Part shown: piece after piece, positions 1-6,166 of the stretch
Numbering within the stretch: the stretch's first letter is position 1
How the letters are laid out: each line of letters begins with the position of its first letter
Assembly (NCBI GenBank): GCA_001805165.1
Contig: MHEI01000111.1
Location: forward strand, 15,009-24,923
From: Nitrospirae bacterium RBG_16_43_11
GTDB lineage: Bacteria > Nitrospirota > 9FT-COMBO-42-15 > HDB-SIOI813
DNA length: 9,915 bases
Reading direction: 5' to 3'
Notes under the pieces: model-generated
What the model was told of the DNA's origin: nothing
Seen by the model: the letters and a program-made list of their open reading frames with translations, nothing else
Database searches by the model: none
Position numbers and translations under genes: made by a program

Positions 1-992
1 ACATCATCCACAGCCTTCCTGTGCTGTGGGCATTAAGGAAGACATACCCGGACGCCTACATAGGCTGGGTCGTAAAAGATGTCTGGCAGGATCTCCTTGC
101 AGATAATCCCCTGATTGACCATCTGATTATCCTGAAAAAAGGCTTAGGAGGCATTATCTCAGCTATTCGGGAGACACGCAGTTTGAAGTTTGATACTGCA
201 ATTGACCTTCAGGGGCTCTTCAGGAGCGGTATCATCACCTTTTTTTCAGGAGCAAAGACCCGGACAGGCTTCTCCAATGCAAGGGAATTGGCCCCGATAT
301 TTTATAACAATAAAGTTATTGTCCCGCAAGGTCATATACATGCTGTTGACAGATATATGATGACTGTTAGTAATCCCCCTTTATTAAATTTTCCTCTGTA
401 CATCGCCATTGAAGATGCAGAATGGGCAAAAGAGTTCCTAATGGAAAATAATTTATACAATAAAAGACCTCTTATCGCCATCAACCCATCAGCAAGGTGG
501 GTCAAAAAGCGCTGGCCTGCGGCCTCATTTTCCGCACTAATAAACCAATTGATTAACGAATTGAAAGCAGGTATAATCATCGTCGGAAGCAAGGAGGATA
601 TACCCATCGCAGAAGAGATAAATTCTCATGTGAATGAAAGGATTGCTATTGCAACAGGTAAAACCTCACTGAAGAGACTCCCTGCATTACTTGCGAATGT
701 CAATTTGCTGGTTACGAACGACTCAGGCCCCATGCATATTGCGGCAGCTATAGGGACGCCGGTAGTTGCATTATTTGGCCCTACTGACCATAGATTAACA
801 GGACCATATGGAAGCGGTCATGTTGTTATAAGTAAAGATATGGATTGCAAACCATGTCTGAGAAGACCTTGTAAACACGGCAAGCCGTTATGTATGGAAA
901 TGATTGCGGTGGAAGATGTAGCGAATGCAGTGAAAAAAATATTAGCCAGGCAATCGAAACTGGTAAAAGGGGGGCCTTATGCCGCTAAGTAA
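1..992 (+). CDS. ADP-heptose:LPS heptosyltransferase, GT9 family (5' partial)
   Basis: GT9 (GT-B fold) glycosyltransferase that would add heptose from ADP-heptose to the inner core of LPS on the cytoplasmic face of the inner membrane. The frame is open to the window edge. The first visible residues, IIHSLPV, match the conserved N-terminal loop of the family (usually GD-I/V-xHxLP), so only a few residues are missing and the GTG at 21 is not the start. Counting from the codon at 3, I see IDLQGL (about 67), an AREL/FYN segment (about 94-102), HAVDR (about 113), INPSARW (about 160) and the donor-site motif TNDSGPMH (about 238), followed by GTPVVALFGPTD. The N-terminal half resembles WaaC and the C-terminal half resembles WaaF, so I leave the symbol empty. 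Near the C-terminus are four cysteines (about 282, 285, 290, 297) in a CxxC-type pattern. The end overlaps the next gene by 14 bases. Family confidence is high; acceptor specificity is unknown. Confidence 0.9.
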   Translation, partial: IIHSLPVLWALRKTYPDAYIGWVVKDVWQDLLADNPLIDHLIILKKGLGGIISAIRETRSLKFDTAIDLQGLFRSGIITFFSGAKTRTGFSNARELAPIFYNNKVIVPQGHIHAVDRYMMTVSNPPLLNFPLYIAIEDAEWAKEFLMENNLYNKRPLIAINPSARWVKKRWPAASFSALINQLINELKAGIIIVGSKEDIPIAEEINSHVNERIAIATGKTSLKRLPALLANVNLLVTNDSGPMHIAAAIGTPVVALFGPTDHRLTGPYGSGHVVISKDMDCKPCLRRPCKHGKPLCMEMIAVEDVANAVKKILARQSKLVKGGPYAAK

Positions 993-1155
993 AGATTTGC
1001 TGGAAATCCTTGCATGCCCCAAGTGCAAGGGAGATATAAGACTCACAGAAAAAGAAGATGGTCTTATATGTGACAGATGTAAGCTCCTTTATCCTATAAA
1101 GGATGATATACCGGTTATGTTAATAGACGAAGCGATCAGAATCGGTGAAAAATAA
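979..1155 (+). CDS. Trm112 family (YcaR-like) small zinc-ribbon protein
   Basis: This gene encodes 58 residues. It starts with LSKDLLEILACPKCKG and has two cysteine pairs, C13-P-K-C16 and C31-D-R-C34, followed by LYPIKDDIPVMLIDEA. This is the standard Trm112/UPF0434 zinc-ribbon pattern and full family length. Trm112 proteins are known as activating partners of methyltransferases in eukaryotes and archaea; the role of bacterial YcaR-type members is poorly defined. The ATG is preceded by a G-rich ribosome binding site (AAGGGGGG, 967-974). It overlaps the heptosyltransferase gene by 14 bases, and its stop codon directly abuts the next ATG, so it should be translated as part of this operon. In E. 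coli ycaR lies between lpxK and kdsB, also an LPS setting, which fits this location. Family identification is firm; the function here is unknown. Confidence 0.9.
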   Translation: MPLSKDLLEILACPKCKGDIRLTEKEDGLICDRCKLLYPIKDDIPVMLIDEAIRIGEK

Positions 1156-1782
1156 ATGATACGTGGTAAAGGCGGGGCTTTACAGGTGCAACATTCTTTC
1201 CGGGAATTCCTGAGTCGTATAATATCGAAAAACAGGATTACGTTAAGCTTCGTAGGCGCTGCTGTATTTTTGTACTTTGCAGCGCCTGCACGTTCAACAG
1301 TCATTGCAGGTATCCCTCTGATATTAATCGGAGAGATTATTCGGACATGGTCATCCGGCTTTATTAAGAAAAATGAAGTACTTTCCCAGTCAGGACCGTA
1401 TTCTATGACAAGGAATCCTCTTTACCTCGGTAATTTTCTGATAGGAATGGGATTCAGCATAATGACAAACAATATAATACTTCTATGCCTCTTTTTAGCC
1501 GTTTTCTTTTTTATCTATACAATGACTATACAAAGTGAAGAAAAATTACTATTAGCAAAGTTTGGAGATACATATATAAAGTATAAAGAAAGAGTGCCTG
1601 TATTTTTCCCGTTAAAAGCCGCATCTTTTAAAAAATCATCATTGGAGAATTCATCGGAGAATTCATCCGGCCATTTTGACTGGCACTTAGTAATAAAGCA
1701 CAGAGAACATCATACGTGGCTTGGTATTATTGCGGGGCTTATTATCTTTTTAGTTAAATTGGCATTCTTTACGGCTGGTTGA
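1156..1782 (+). CDS. ICMT/PEMT-type integral membrane methyltransferase with extra C-terminal helix
   Basis: A 208-residue membrane protein related to isoprenylcysteine carboxyl methyltransferases and phospholipid N-methyltransferases, which use SAM to methylate lipid or lipid-linked substrates. Hydrophobic segments lie at about 29-45, 48-64, 96-124 and 189-207. The family signature is clear: GPYSMTRNPLY (80-90), then the EE pair (128-129) in SEEKLLLAKFGDTY and a basic segment ending VPVFFP (151), where the family usually ends. After it come a Ser/Asn linker with a duplicated ENSS, a His-rich patch (HLVIKHREHH, 177-186) and one more hydrophobic helix. The ATG directly follows the previous stop, with GGTGA at 1144-1148 as a good ribosome binding site inside the Trm112 gene. 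The substrate cannot be told; a lipid or lipid-linked glycan is plausible from context. Family confidence is high. Confidence 0.9.
   Translation: MIRGKGGALQVQHSFREFLSRIISKNRITLSFVGAAVFLYFAAPARSTVIAGIPLILIGEIIRTWSSGFIKKNEVLSQSGPYSMTRNPLYLGNFLIGMGFSIMTNNIILLCLFLAVFFFIYTMTIQSEEKLLLAKFGDTYIKYKERVPVFFPLKAASFKKSSLENSSENSSGHFDWHLVIKHREHHTWLGIIAGLIIFLVKLAFFTAG
1644..1667 (+). repeat. 12-bp perfect tandem duplication inside the membrane methyltransferase gene
   Basis: GGAGAATTCATC occurs twice head to tail (1644-1655 and 1656-1667). Because 12 is a multiple of 3 the reading frame is kept, and the protein carries ENSS-ENSS at about 164-171, in the linker between the conserved core and the extra C-terminal helix. 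This is probably a slippage-type duplication in an unconstrained linker. Confidence 0.9.
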
Positions 1783-1799
1783 ATGCCTTGCGGGGTAAC

Positions 1800-1805
1800 A
1801 AAGGT
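1800..1805 (+). promoter_or_regulatory. Ribosome binding site for rfbD
   Basis: AAAGGT lies with AAAGG ending 9 bases before the ATG at 1814. This supports that start and independent initiation after the 31-base gap from the previous gene. Confidence 0.6.
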
Positions 1806-1813
1806 ATTTTAAG

Positions 1814-2674
1814 ATGAAAATAATGATCTTAGGCGCCGGCGGCCAGCTCGGCAGTGAGCTGGTGAACATATTACAGGATGACACACTTATACCGCTCACA
1901 CACATGGACATCGAGATGACCGATGAACAGCAGGTTAACAGCATCCTCTCCTCCAACATGCCGGATGTAGTCATCAACACTGCTGCATATCACAGGGTTG
2001 ATGACTGTGAAGACAATGTAGAGTTGAGTTTTGCTGTAAACAGTTATGCTGTAAGGACCATTGCCAGGATATGCAATGACCTCGGGATCACATTTGTACA
2101 CTTCAGCACAGATTATGTATTCGGGGGTGAAAAGAAAACCCCATATGTCGAGGATGACTGTCCCAATCCGCACAGCGTCTATGCAGTATCAAAACTTGCA
2201 GGAGAATTATTTGTAAGAAACATCTGCAGCCGTTATTATTTAATAAGGACATGCGGTCTTTATGGGGCAAAGGGAGTAAGCGGCAAGGGGGGTAATTTTA
2301 TTGAGACAATGATAAGACTTGCAAACGGGAAAAAACCTCTTAACGTTGTATCAGACCAGATCGTAACACCAACTTATGCAAAGGAACTTGCTGCAAAAGT
2401 GTCACAGTTGATACGTACTGAAGAATATGGATCCTATCATATCACAAATAACGGAGGGTGCTCCTGGTATGAATTTGCAAGGACAATATTCGAATTAACA
2501 GGCATTGATGCTGATATATCCCCGATATCCTCATCTGAATTCGGCGCTAAAGCCCGCAGACCGGCATACTCTGTCCTTGAAAACAGAAACCTTAAATTAC
2601 TTGGTCTTGATGACATGATGCAATGGCATGACGCCTTGAAGGAATATCTAATAGAAAAGGGACATGTCCGGTAG
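1814..2674 (+). CDS. rfbD: dTDP-4-dehydrorhamnose reductase (RmlD)
   Basis: A 286-residue short-chain dehydrogenase of the RmlD family, full length. It reduces dTDP-4-dehydro-L-rhamnose with NAD(P)H to dTDP-L-rhamnose, the last step of rhamnose donor synthesis, in the cytoplasm. Visible motifs are the nucleotide-binding loop GAGGQLG (7-13), DVVINTAAYHRVDDCE (51-66), STDYVFGG (98-105), the catalytic YAVSK (Tyr123, Lys127), a GKGGNFIETM segment (157-166), SDQIVTPTYA (180-189) and the C-terminal RPAYSVLEN (249-257), all typical of RmlD. The partner genes rmlA, rmlB and rmlC are not in this window, so they must lie nearby or elsewhere if the pathway works. The presence of RmlD suggests that the glycan contains L-rhamnose or a related 6-deoxyhexose. 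Confidence is high. Confidence 0.95.
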   Translation: MKIMILGAGGQLGSELVNILQDDTLIPLTHMDIEMTDEQQVNSILSSNMPDVVINTAAYHRVDDCEDNVELSFAVNSYAVRTIARICNDLGITFVHFSTDYVFGGEKKTPYVEDDCPNPHSVYAVSKLAGELFVRNICSRYYLIRTCGLYGAKGVSGKGGNFIETMIRLANGKKPLNVVSDQIVTPTYAKELAAKVSQLIRTEEYGSYHITNNGGCSWYEFARTIFELTGIDADISPISSSEFGAKARRPAYSVLENRNLKLLGLDDMMQWHDALKEYLIEKGHVR

Positions 2675-2692
2675 CAGACAACAAATATAGTC

Positions 2693-2711
2693 ATTTTAGA
2701 GAGATTTTAGA
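2693..2711 (+). repeat. Short direct repeat just upstream of a TTG start
   Basis: ATTTTAGA occurs twice (2693-2700 and 2704-2711) separated by GAG, an 11-base period. The second copy contains the in-frame TAG (2708-2710) that limits the upstream end of the next gene and sits two bases before its TTG start. The AGAGAG at the junction (2698-2703) is the only ribosome-binding-like sequence. The repeat may be chance in AT-rich DNA. Confidence 0.5.
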
Positions 2712-2713
2712 AT

Positions 2714-3712
2714 TTGTATAGAATAGCTGTTATCACGCCATTAAATAAAGAAGACTACCTTGCTAACACAATTCTGGACGGCTTAATATCATTGCAAAAT
2801 GAAGGGAATAATTTAGAATTTTTTATTTCATCATTGTATCCATCCCGTAGGATTCCAATAAAAAAAGAACTTATATTAACCAGGAAGGAATTTATTGGTT
2901 TTGCAAATCAGGCTGATATAATATTCCTTATTTGGGGAAAGGATAATACTGACTTTAGTCTTGCAAGAAAAATAGGAAGATGGGAAAAGACTGTTTTTAT
3001 CGATGGTTCCGAGCCCGGAAACAATATGAGGCTCGATAAAGAAGTTCAGTCCCGGATGCTGAACCTTTCATATAAGGGATCAGGAGCTATTTATCGTGAG
3101 ATGCTTGAAAAGTGCGCACTATATTTCAGGCGCGAAAAACCATATATAAATGGAATCGTTCCGTTACCTTTTGGCATTGATTCAGCGTATACACGATATT
3201 GCGGAACCAACAAGGGAAAAGACATTGACTTTGCCTGTGTCTTTGGGCAGGAAGAATATCCTGCCTTACGAAGAAAGGTTAGAGAGAGGCTGGAGCAGTT
3301 TTGCCAGAAGAATCAATTTACATATTTCGCCAGAAGGACAAACAATACAGATGAATTTTATGAAGTATTATCCCGAACCAAGGTCGGTATTTCTGTTAGC
3401 GGCGGAGGTTTTGATACGGCCCGTTTTTGGGAAATCCTGGGGAATCAGTGCTTATTGCTTACGGATAAAATCGATATTTTCAGAATGGAAGACGGTGTCC
3501 TCAATTATAAAAGGATATTTGAATTTGAGAATATCAATGACTTTGAGATTGTTTTGAACAAAGTAGCTTCTTTCTTAAGAAACGGATACAATCAGATTGA
3601 GCTTGACAAGGAATTCAAGGATATCCTTTCCAGGCATTCCTCAAAAGCCCGTGTTTTAACAGTTCTTAATAGAGCTAAAGAAAAGAATATATTGAAAGAG
3701 TCTCTTGCATAA
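2714..3712 (+). CDS. CgeB-like GT-B glycosyltransferase
   Basis: A 332-residue soluble protein that looks like a GT-B glycosyltransferase of the CgeB/GT1-like kind; the donor and acceptor are unknown. The N-terminus, YRIAVITPLN, resembles the first strand of a Rossmann domain. PLPFGID (150-156) and DFACVFGQ (172-179) mark the usual interdomain stretch. The segment from SRTKVGISVSGGG (220-232) through FDTARFWEILGNQCLLLTD (233-251) is the donor-binding region of this group (compare G-x-E-T-x-R-x-x-E-x-L-A in relatives). The start must be TTG at 2714: an in-frame TAG lies at 2708-2710 and the next in-frame ATG is about 100 residues in. Its ribosome binding site is weak. The gene looks more AT-rich than rfbD before it, which may reflect separate acquisition. 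The glycosyltransferase call is moderately sure; the family label is less so. Confidence 0.6.
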   Translation: MYRIAVITPLNKEDYLANTILDGLISLQNEGNNLEFFISSLYPSRRIPIKKELILTRKEFIGFANQADIIFLIWGKDNTDFSLARKIGRWEKTVFIDGSEPGNNMRLDKEVQSRMLNLSYKGSGAIYREMLEKCALYFRREKPYINGIVPLPFGIDSAYTRYCGTNKGKDIDFACVFGQEEYPALRRKVRERLEQFCQKNQFTYFARRTNNTDEFYEVLSRTKVGISVSGGGFDTARFWEILGNQCLLLTDKIDIFRMEDGVLNYKRIFEFENINDFEIVLNKVASFLRNGYNQIELDKEFKDILSRHSSKARVLTVLNRAKEKNILKESLA

Positions 3713-3775
3713 GTAATAAATTAAGTGAATTTTCAGGATTGTGCTAAAACTTGTAATAGAAGATACAGAAATTAC

Positions 3776-4345
3776 ATGAATAAATTAAAAGTTTTGCTTG
3801 GCCTCTCTGATCCAGTGGGAAAATTGGAGAAAGAGAGGCAAAAAGAATTAAATCATCCGGAGAGACTTGCACTGTTGGAATACTGTACGAGTGGAAAGGG
3901 GATAGATGTTGGTTGCGGTCATAGAAAGACACATGAAAATTGCATCGGAGTAGATATTCTCCCAAAAGGCTCTTTGGGAAAAGTTGGATGCATTACAGGG
4001 AAAGAAATTGTATCTGATATATGTGCATCCGGAGATAATCTGCTCATGTTCAAAGATCAGGAACTTGATTTTGTAATTTCAAGGCATAACCTGGAACACT
4101 ATGTGGATGTAATAAAAACCTTAATCGAATGGAAACGGGTTCTCAGGATTGGTGGTATAATGGCGGTGATTTTACCGGACGAAAGCTCAATAAATACGAT
4201 TGCCCTTGATCCCTCACATAGACATGTATTCACGCCGGAAAGCTTTCTTAGATATATAGAGCTAATTGGCGACTTTGAAGTTGTCAAGGTCGAGAAAGTT
4301 ATTCCCAACTGGTCCTTTATAGGCGTGTTTAGTAAAACAGGCTGA
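3776..4345 (+). CDS. Class I SAM-dependent methyltransferase
   Basis: A 189-residue methyltransferase with a Rossmann fold. Visible motifs are the SAM-binding loop IDVGCG (43-48), the acidic residue at the end of strand 2 (GVDI, Asp60), the HNLEH segment (104-108) typical of Methyltransf_11-like enzymes, and a strand-5 region with GGIMAVILPDE. Then follow HRHVFTPESFLRYIE and VFSKT, as seen in methyltransferases of polysaccharide loci. The frame can be extended to GTG at 3725, adding 17 residues (Cys/Arg-rich, no ribosome binding site, three bases after a TAA); I prefer the ATG at 3776, although its own site is weak. It probably methylates a sugar or a lipid-linked intermediate, but nothing in the sequence proves the substrate. 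It lies between a glycosyltransferase and a second methyltransferase with which it shares little beyond the fold. Confidence 0.8.
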   Translation: MNKLKVLLGLSDPVGKLEKERQKELNHPERLALLEYCTSGKGIDVGCGHRKTHENCIGVDILPKGSLGKVGCITGKEIVSDICASGDNLLMFKDQELDFVISRHNLEHYVDVIKTLIEWKRVLRIGGIMAVILPDESSINTIALDPSHRHVFTPESFLRYIELIGDFEVVKVEKVIPNWSFIGVFSKTG

Positions 4346-4379
4346 CACGGGTGACGCCAGGCCGTTTCAATATATCCAA

Positions 4380-5039
4380 ATGAACTTTAAATCTGCTTAT
4401 ATCAGCGAGAGAACAGATATCCTTTCCCTCATCCCCCCGAATGTGAAGAGAGTGCTTGACGTTGGTTGCAGCACAGGGGTTTTAGGGAGACAGATTAAGC
4501 AATCCATGGGAATTACTGTCATAGGTATAGAGATGGATCAGGATATGGCAAAGGTTGCGGAAGGGGTATTGGACAAGGTATATTGTGTGGACATAGAAAA
4601 GGGAGATGCAGCAGGTACCCTGAAAGAAGATGGCTTTGATTGCATTATATTCGCTGATGTCCTTGAGCATACCAGAGATCCATGGGATATATTGCAGCGT
4701 TTCTTACAGCTACTTAACCGTGATGGTTGTGTGATAGCGAGCATCCCGAATGTCAGGCATTTATCCACAATAAAGGAGCTGCTTTTCAAGGGAAAATGGC
4801 CATATAGGGAGCGTGGCATCCATGATAAAAGTCATTTGAGATTCTTTACCCTGAAAAACATCATTGAATTATTTGAAGGTGCAGGACTTGAGGTAATTAC
4901 TATCAGGAGAAAGTTCAGACTCTTTGAGCGGAGAAGCCGTAAATGGCGGGACAAGCTTGCAGAAATGTTAGCGCCTGTTTTAGGCCGGGAGTTATTTGTG
5001 TTCCAGTATCTGATTCAGGCTCGCAGGAAAGGTTTGTGA
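4380..5039 (+). CDS. Class I SAM-dependent methyltransferase (Methyltransf_23-like)
   Basis: A 219-residue methyltransferase. The SAM loop is LDVGCSTGVLG (26-36), the acidic residue is Glu51 (GIEMD), motif II is FADVLEH (91-97) followed by TRDPWDIL, and strand 5 is GCVIASIPNVRH (116-127). The later KSHLRFFT (150-157) is a common block in methyltransferases of O-antigen and exopolysaccharide clusters. The C-terminal tail is strongly basic (residues 175-190). The ATG at 4380 has no clear ribosome binding site; the frame stays open upstream into the previous gene, but without a plausible start. The stop is embedded in the GTGA overlap with the next glycosyltransferase, so the two are probably translationally coupled. 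The likely role is methylation of a sugar in the growing glycan (inference). Family confidence is high; substrate unknown. Confidence 0.9.
   Translation: MNFKSAYISERTDILSLIPPNVKRVLDVGCSTGVLGRQIKQSMGITVIGIEMDQDMAKVAEGVLDKVYCVDIEKGDAAGTLKEDGFDCIIFADVLEHTRDPWDILQRFLQLLNRDGCVIASIPNVRHLSTIKELLFKGKWPYRERGIHDKSHLRFFTLKNIIELFEGAGLEVITIRRKFRLFERRSRKWRDKLAEMLAPVLGRELFVFQYLIQARRKGL
5025..5032 (+). promoter_or_regulatory. Ribosome binding site that decides the GTG start at 5036
   Basis: AGGAAAGG lies inside the end of the methyltransferase gene, with the AGGA core 7 bases before GTG at 5036. It supports the GTG start over the ATG at 4943, which would bury 97 bases in the previous gene. Confidence 0.7.
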
Positions 5040-6166
5040 AAAAGAAGATAACTATTTTATCCCATAATCTTTCTGGTAATAGTTTCGGACGTGCCTACCT
5101 GCTGGCCAGGGTATTGATGAGGCGATATGATATAGAAATCGTAGGTACATGTTTTGGAAATGGTGTTTGGCCCCCCTGTTCAAACATTAACGGTGTTACA
5201 TACAAAATTCTGGAAGGTTGTAATTATCCAAAATTCTTTTCTTCATTCAATAAACTATTAAAAATGATTACAGGGGATGTGATTTATGCAATTAAAGCCC
5301 TGCCCACAAGTTTTGGGATCGGAATTTTAAAACACATTTCCTCACGATTACCACTCGTGTTGGATATAGATGACTGGGAAGTCGGGTTTTATTTGAGCAA
5401 AACAAAAATGAAATTTATAGAAAAAAGTTTGAACTTTATAAATCCAAACGGTCTGCCATACTGTTGGCTTTTGGAAAAGATGACAGGATTCGCAGATAAG
5501 ATTACAACTGTATCACCATTTCTGCAGAATAAATTTGGCGGTGTTATTATCCCGCATGGAAAAGATACGGAGACTTTTGATCCAAAGTTGTATAATTCTG
5601 CAGAAGCGAAAAAGAAAATTGCTCCTGATGAATGTAAGATAATCATGTATTTAGGATCACCTCGCCCTCATAAAGGGCTGGAGGATGTAATCTATGCACT
5701 TGATATCCTTAATCGAAAGGATGTAATTTTTGTAGTCATTGGCAGCAATCCTGACAAGGCTTACGAAAAACACCTTTTGACTATAGGAAAAGAAAGAATC
5801 CGTCTCTTTGGCATGATCAATTTTAACGACATTCCCTTTTATCTGTCTGCGGCTGACATCGTTGTTATCCCTCAGCGTGCCTTACCGGAAACGATTGGGC
5901 AAGTACCCGCCAAGTTATTTGACGCTATGGCAATGGCCAGGCCAATTATATCGACACGGGTATCAATGATTCCTCAAATCCTCGATGGGGGCGGCTGTCT
6001 GTTCGACCCTGGGGATAGCAATCAATTAGCGGATTTAATAGAGTATCTATTGTCTAATCCGGAAAAGGCGCAGGAATTAGGAGCTATCGCAAGAGAAAGA
6101 TGTATAGCGAATTATAGTTGGGACAGGATGGAAGAAGACCTTGCCGGGATATTTGATGTTTTATGA
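5036..6166 (+). CDS. GT4-family glycosyltransferase
   Basis: A 376-residue GT-B enzyme. The N-terminal domain begins KKKITILSHNLSGNSFGRAYLLARVL, with a first strand and a glycine-containing loop; DIDDWE is at 110-115. The linker motif IIPHGKD (171-177) leads into the C-terminal donor domain, with YLGSPRPHKGLEDV (205-217), a VVIGSNPDKAYE strand, IRLFGMI, and the donor site from AADIVVIPQR (272-281) to VPAKLFDAMAMARPI (290-304). In the usual EX7E motif the second Glu position is Asp here (LFDAMA), a tolerated change. The frame runs back to an ATG at 4943, but that would add 31 unlike residues; GTG at 5036 forms a GTGA overlap with the upstream stop and has a good ribosome binding site. The 3' end overlaps the next gene by ATGA. 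The sugar transferred is unknown. Confidence in the family is high. Confidence 0.9.
   Translation: MKKKITILSHNLSGNSFGRAYLLARVLMRRYDIEIVGTCFGNGVWPPCSNINGVTYKILEGCNYPKFFSSFNKLLKMITGDVIYAIKALPTSFGIGILKHISSRLPLVLDIDDWEVGFYLSKTKMKFIEKSLNFINPNGLPYCWLLEKMTGFADKITTVSPFLQNKFGGVIIPHGKDTETFDPKLYNSAEAKKKIAPDECKIIMYLGSPRPHKGLEDVIYALDILNRKDVIFVVIGSNPDKAYEKHLLTIGKERIRLFGMINFNDIPFYLSAADIVVIPQRALPETIGQVPAKLFDAMAMARPIISTRVSMIPQILDGGGCLFDPGDSNQLADLIEYLLSNPEKAQELGAIARERCIANYSWDRMEEDLAGIFDVL

Noticed and set aside
2660..2669. 10-bp palindrome GGACATGTCC near the end of rfbD
   Set aside because: It is inside the coding region, has no loop or T-run for a terminator, and is short enough to occur by chance.
3150..3557. 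Open frame of 135 codons on the + strand inside the CgeB-like glycosyltransferase gene
   Set aside because: It lies entirely within a clear coding region in another frame, has no recognisable motif and no ribosome binding site.
3725..3775. GTG at 3725 as the start of the first soluble methyltransferase
   Set aside because: No ribosome binding site precedes it and the extra 17 residues look unlike the fold; the ATG at 3776 is preferred, though not proven.
4346..4379. Gap between the two methyltransferases examined for a promoter or terminator
   Set aside because: No stem-loop with a T-run and no recognisable -35/-10 pair were seen in the 34 bases.
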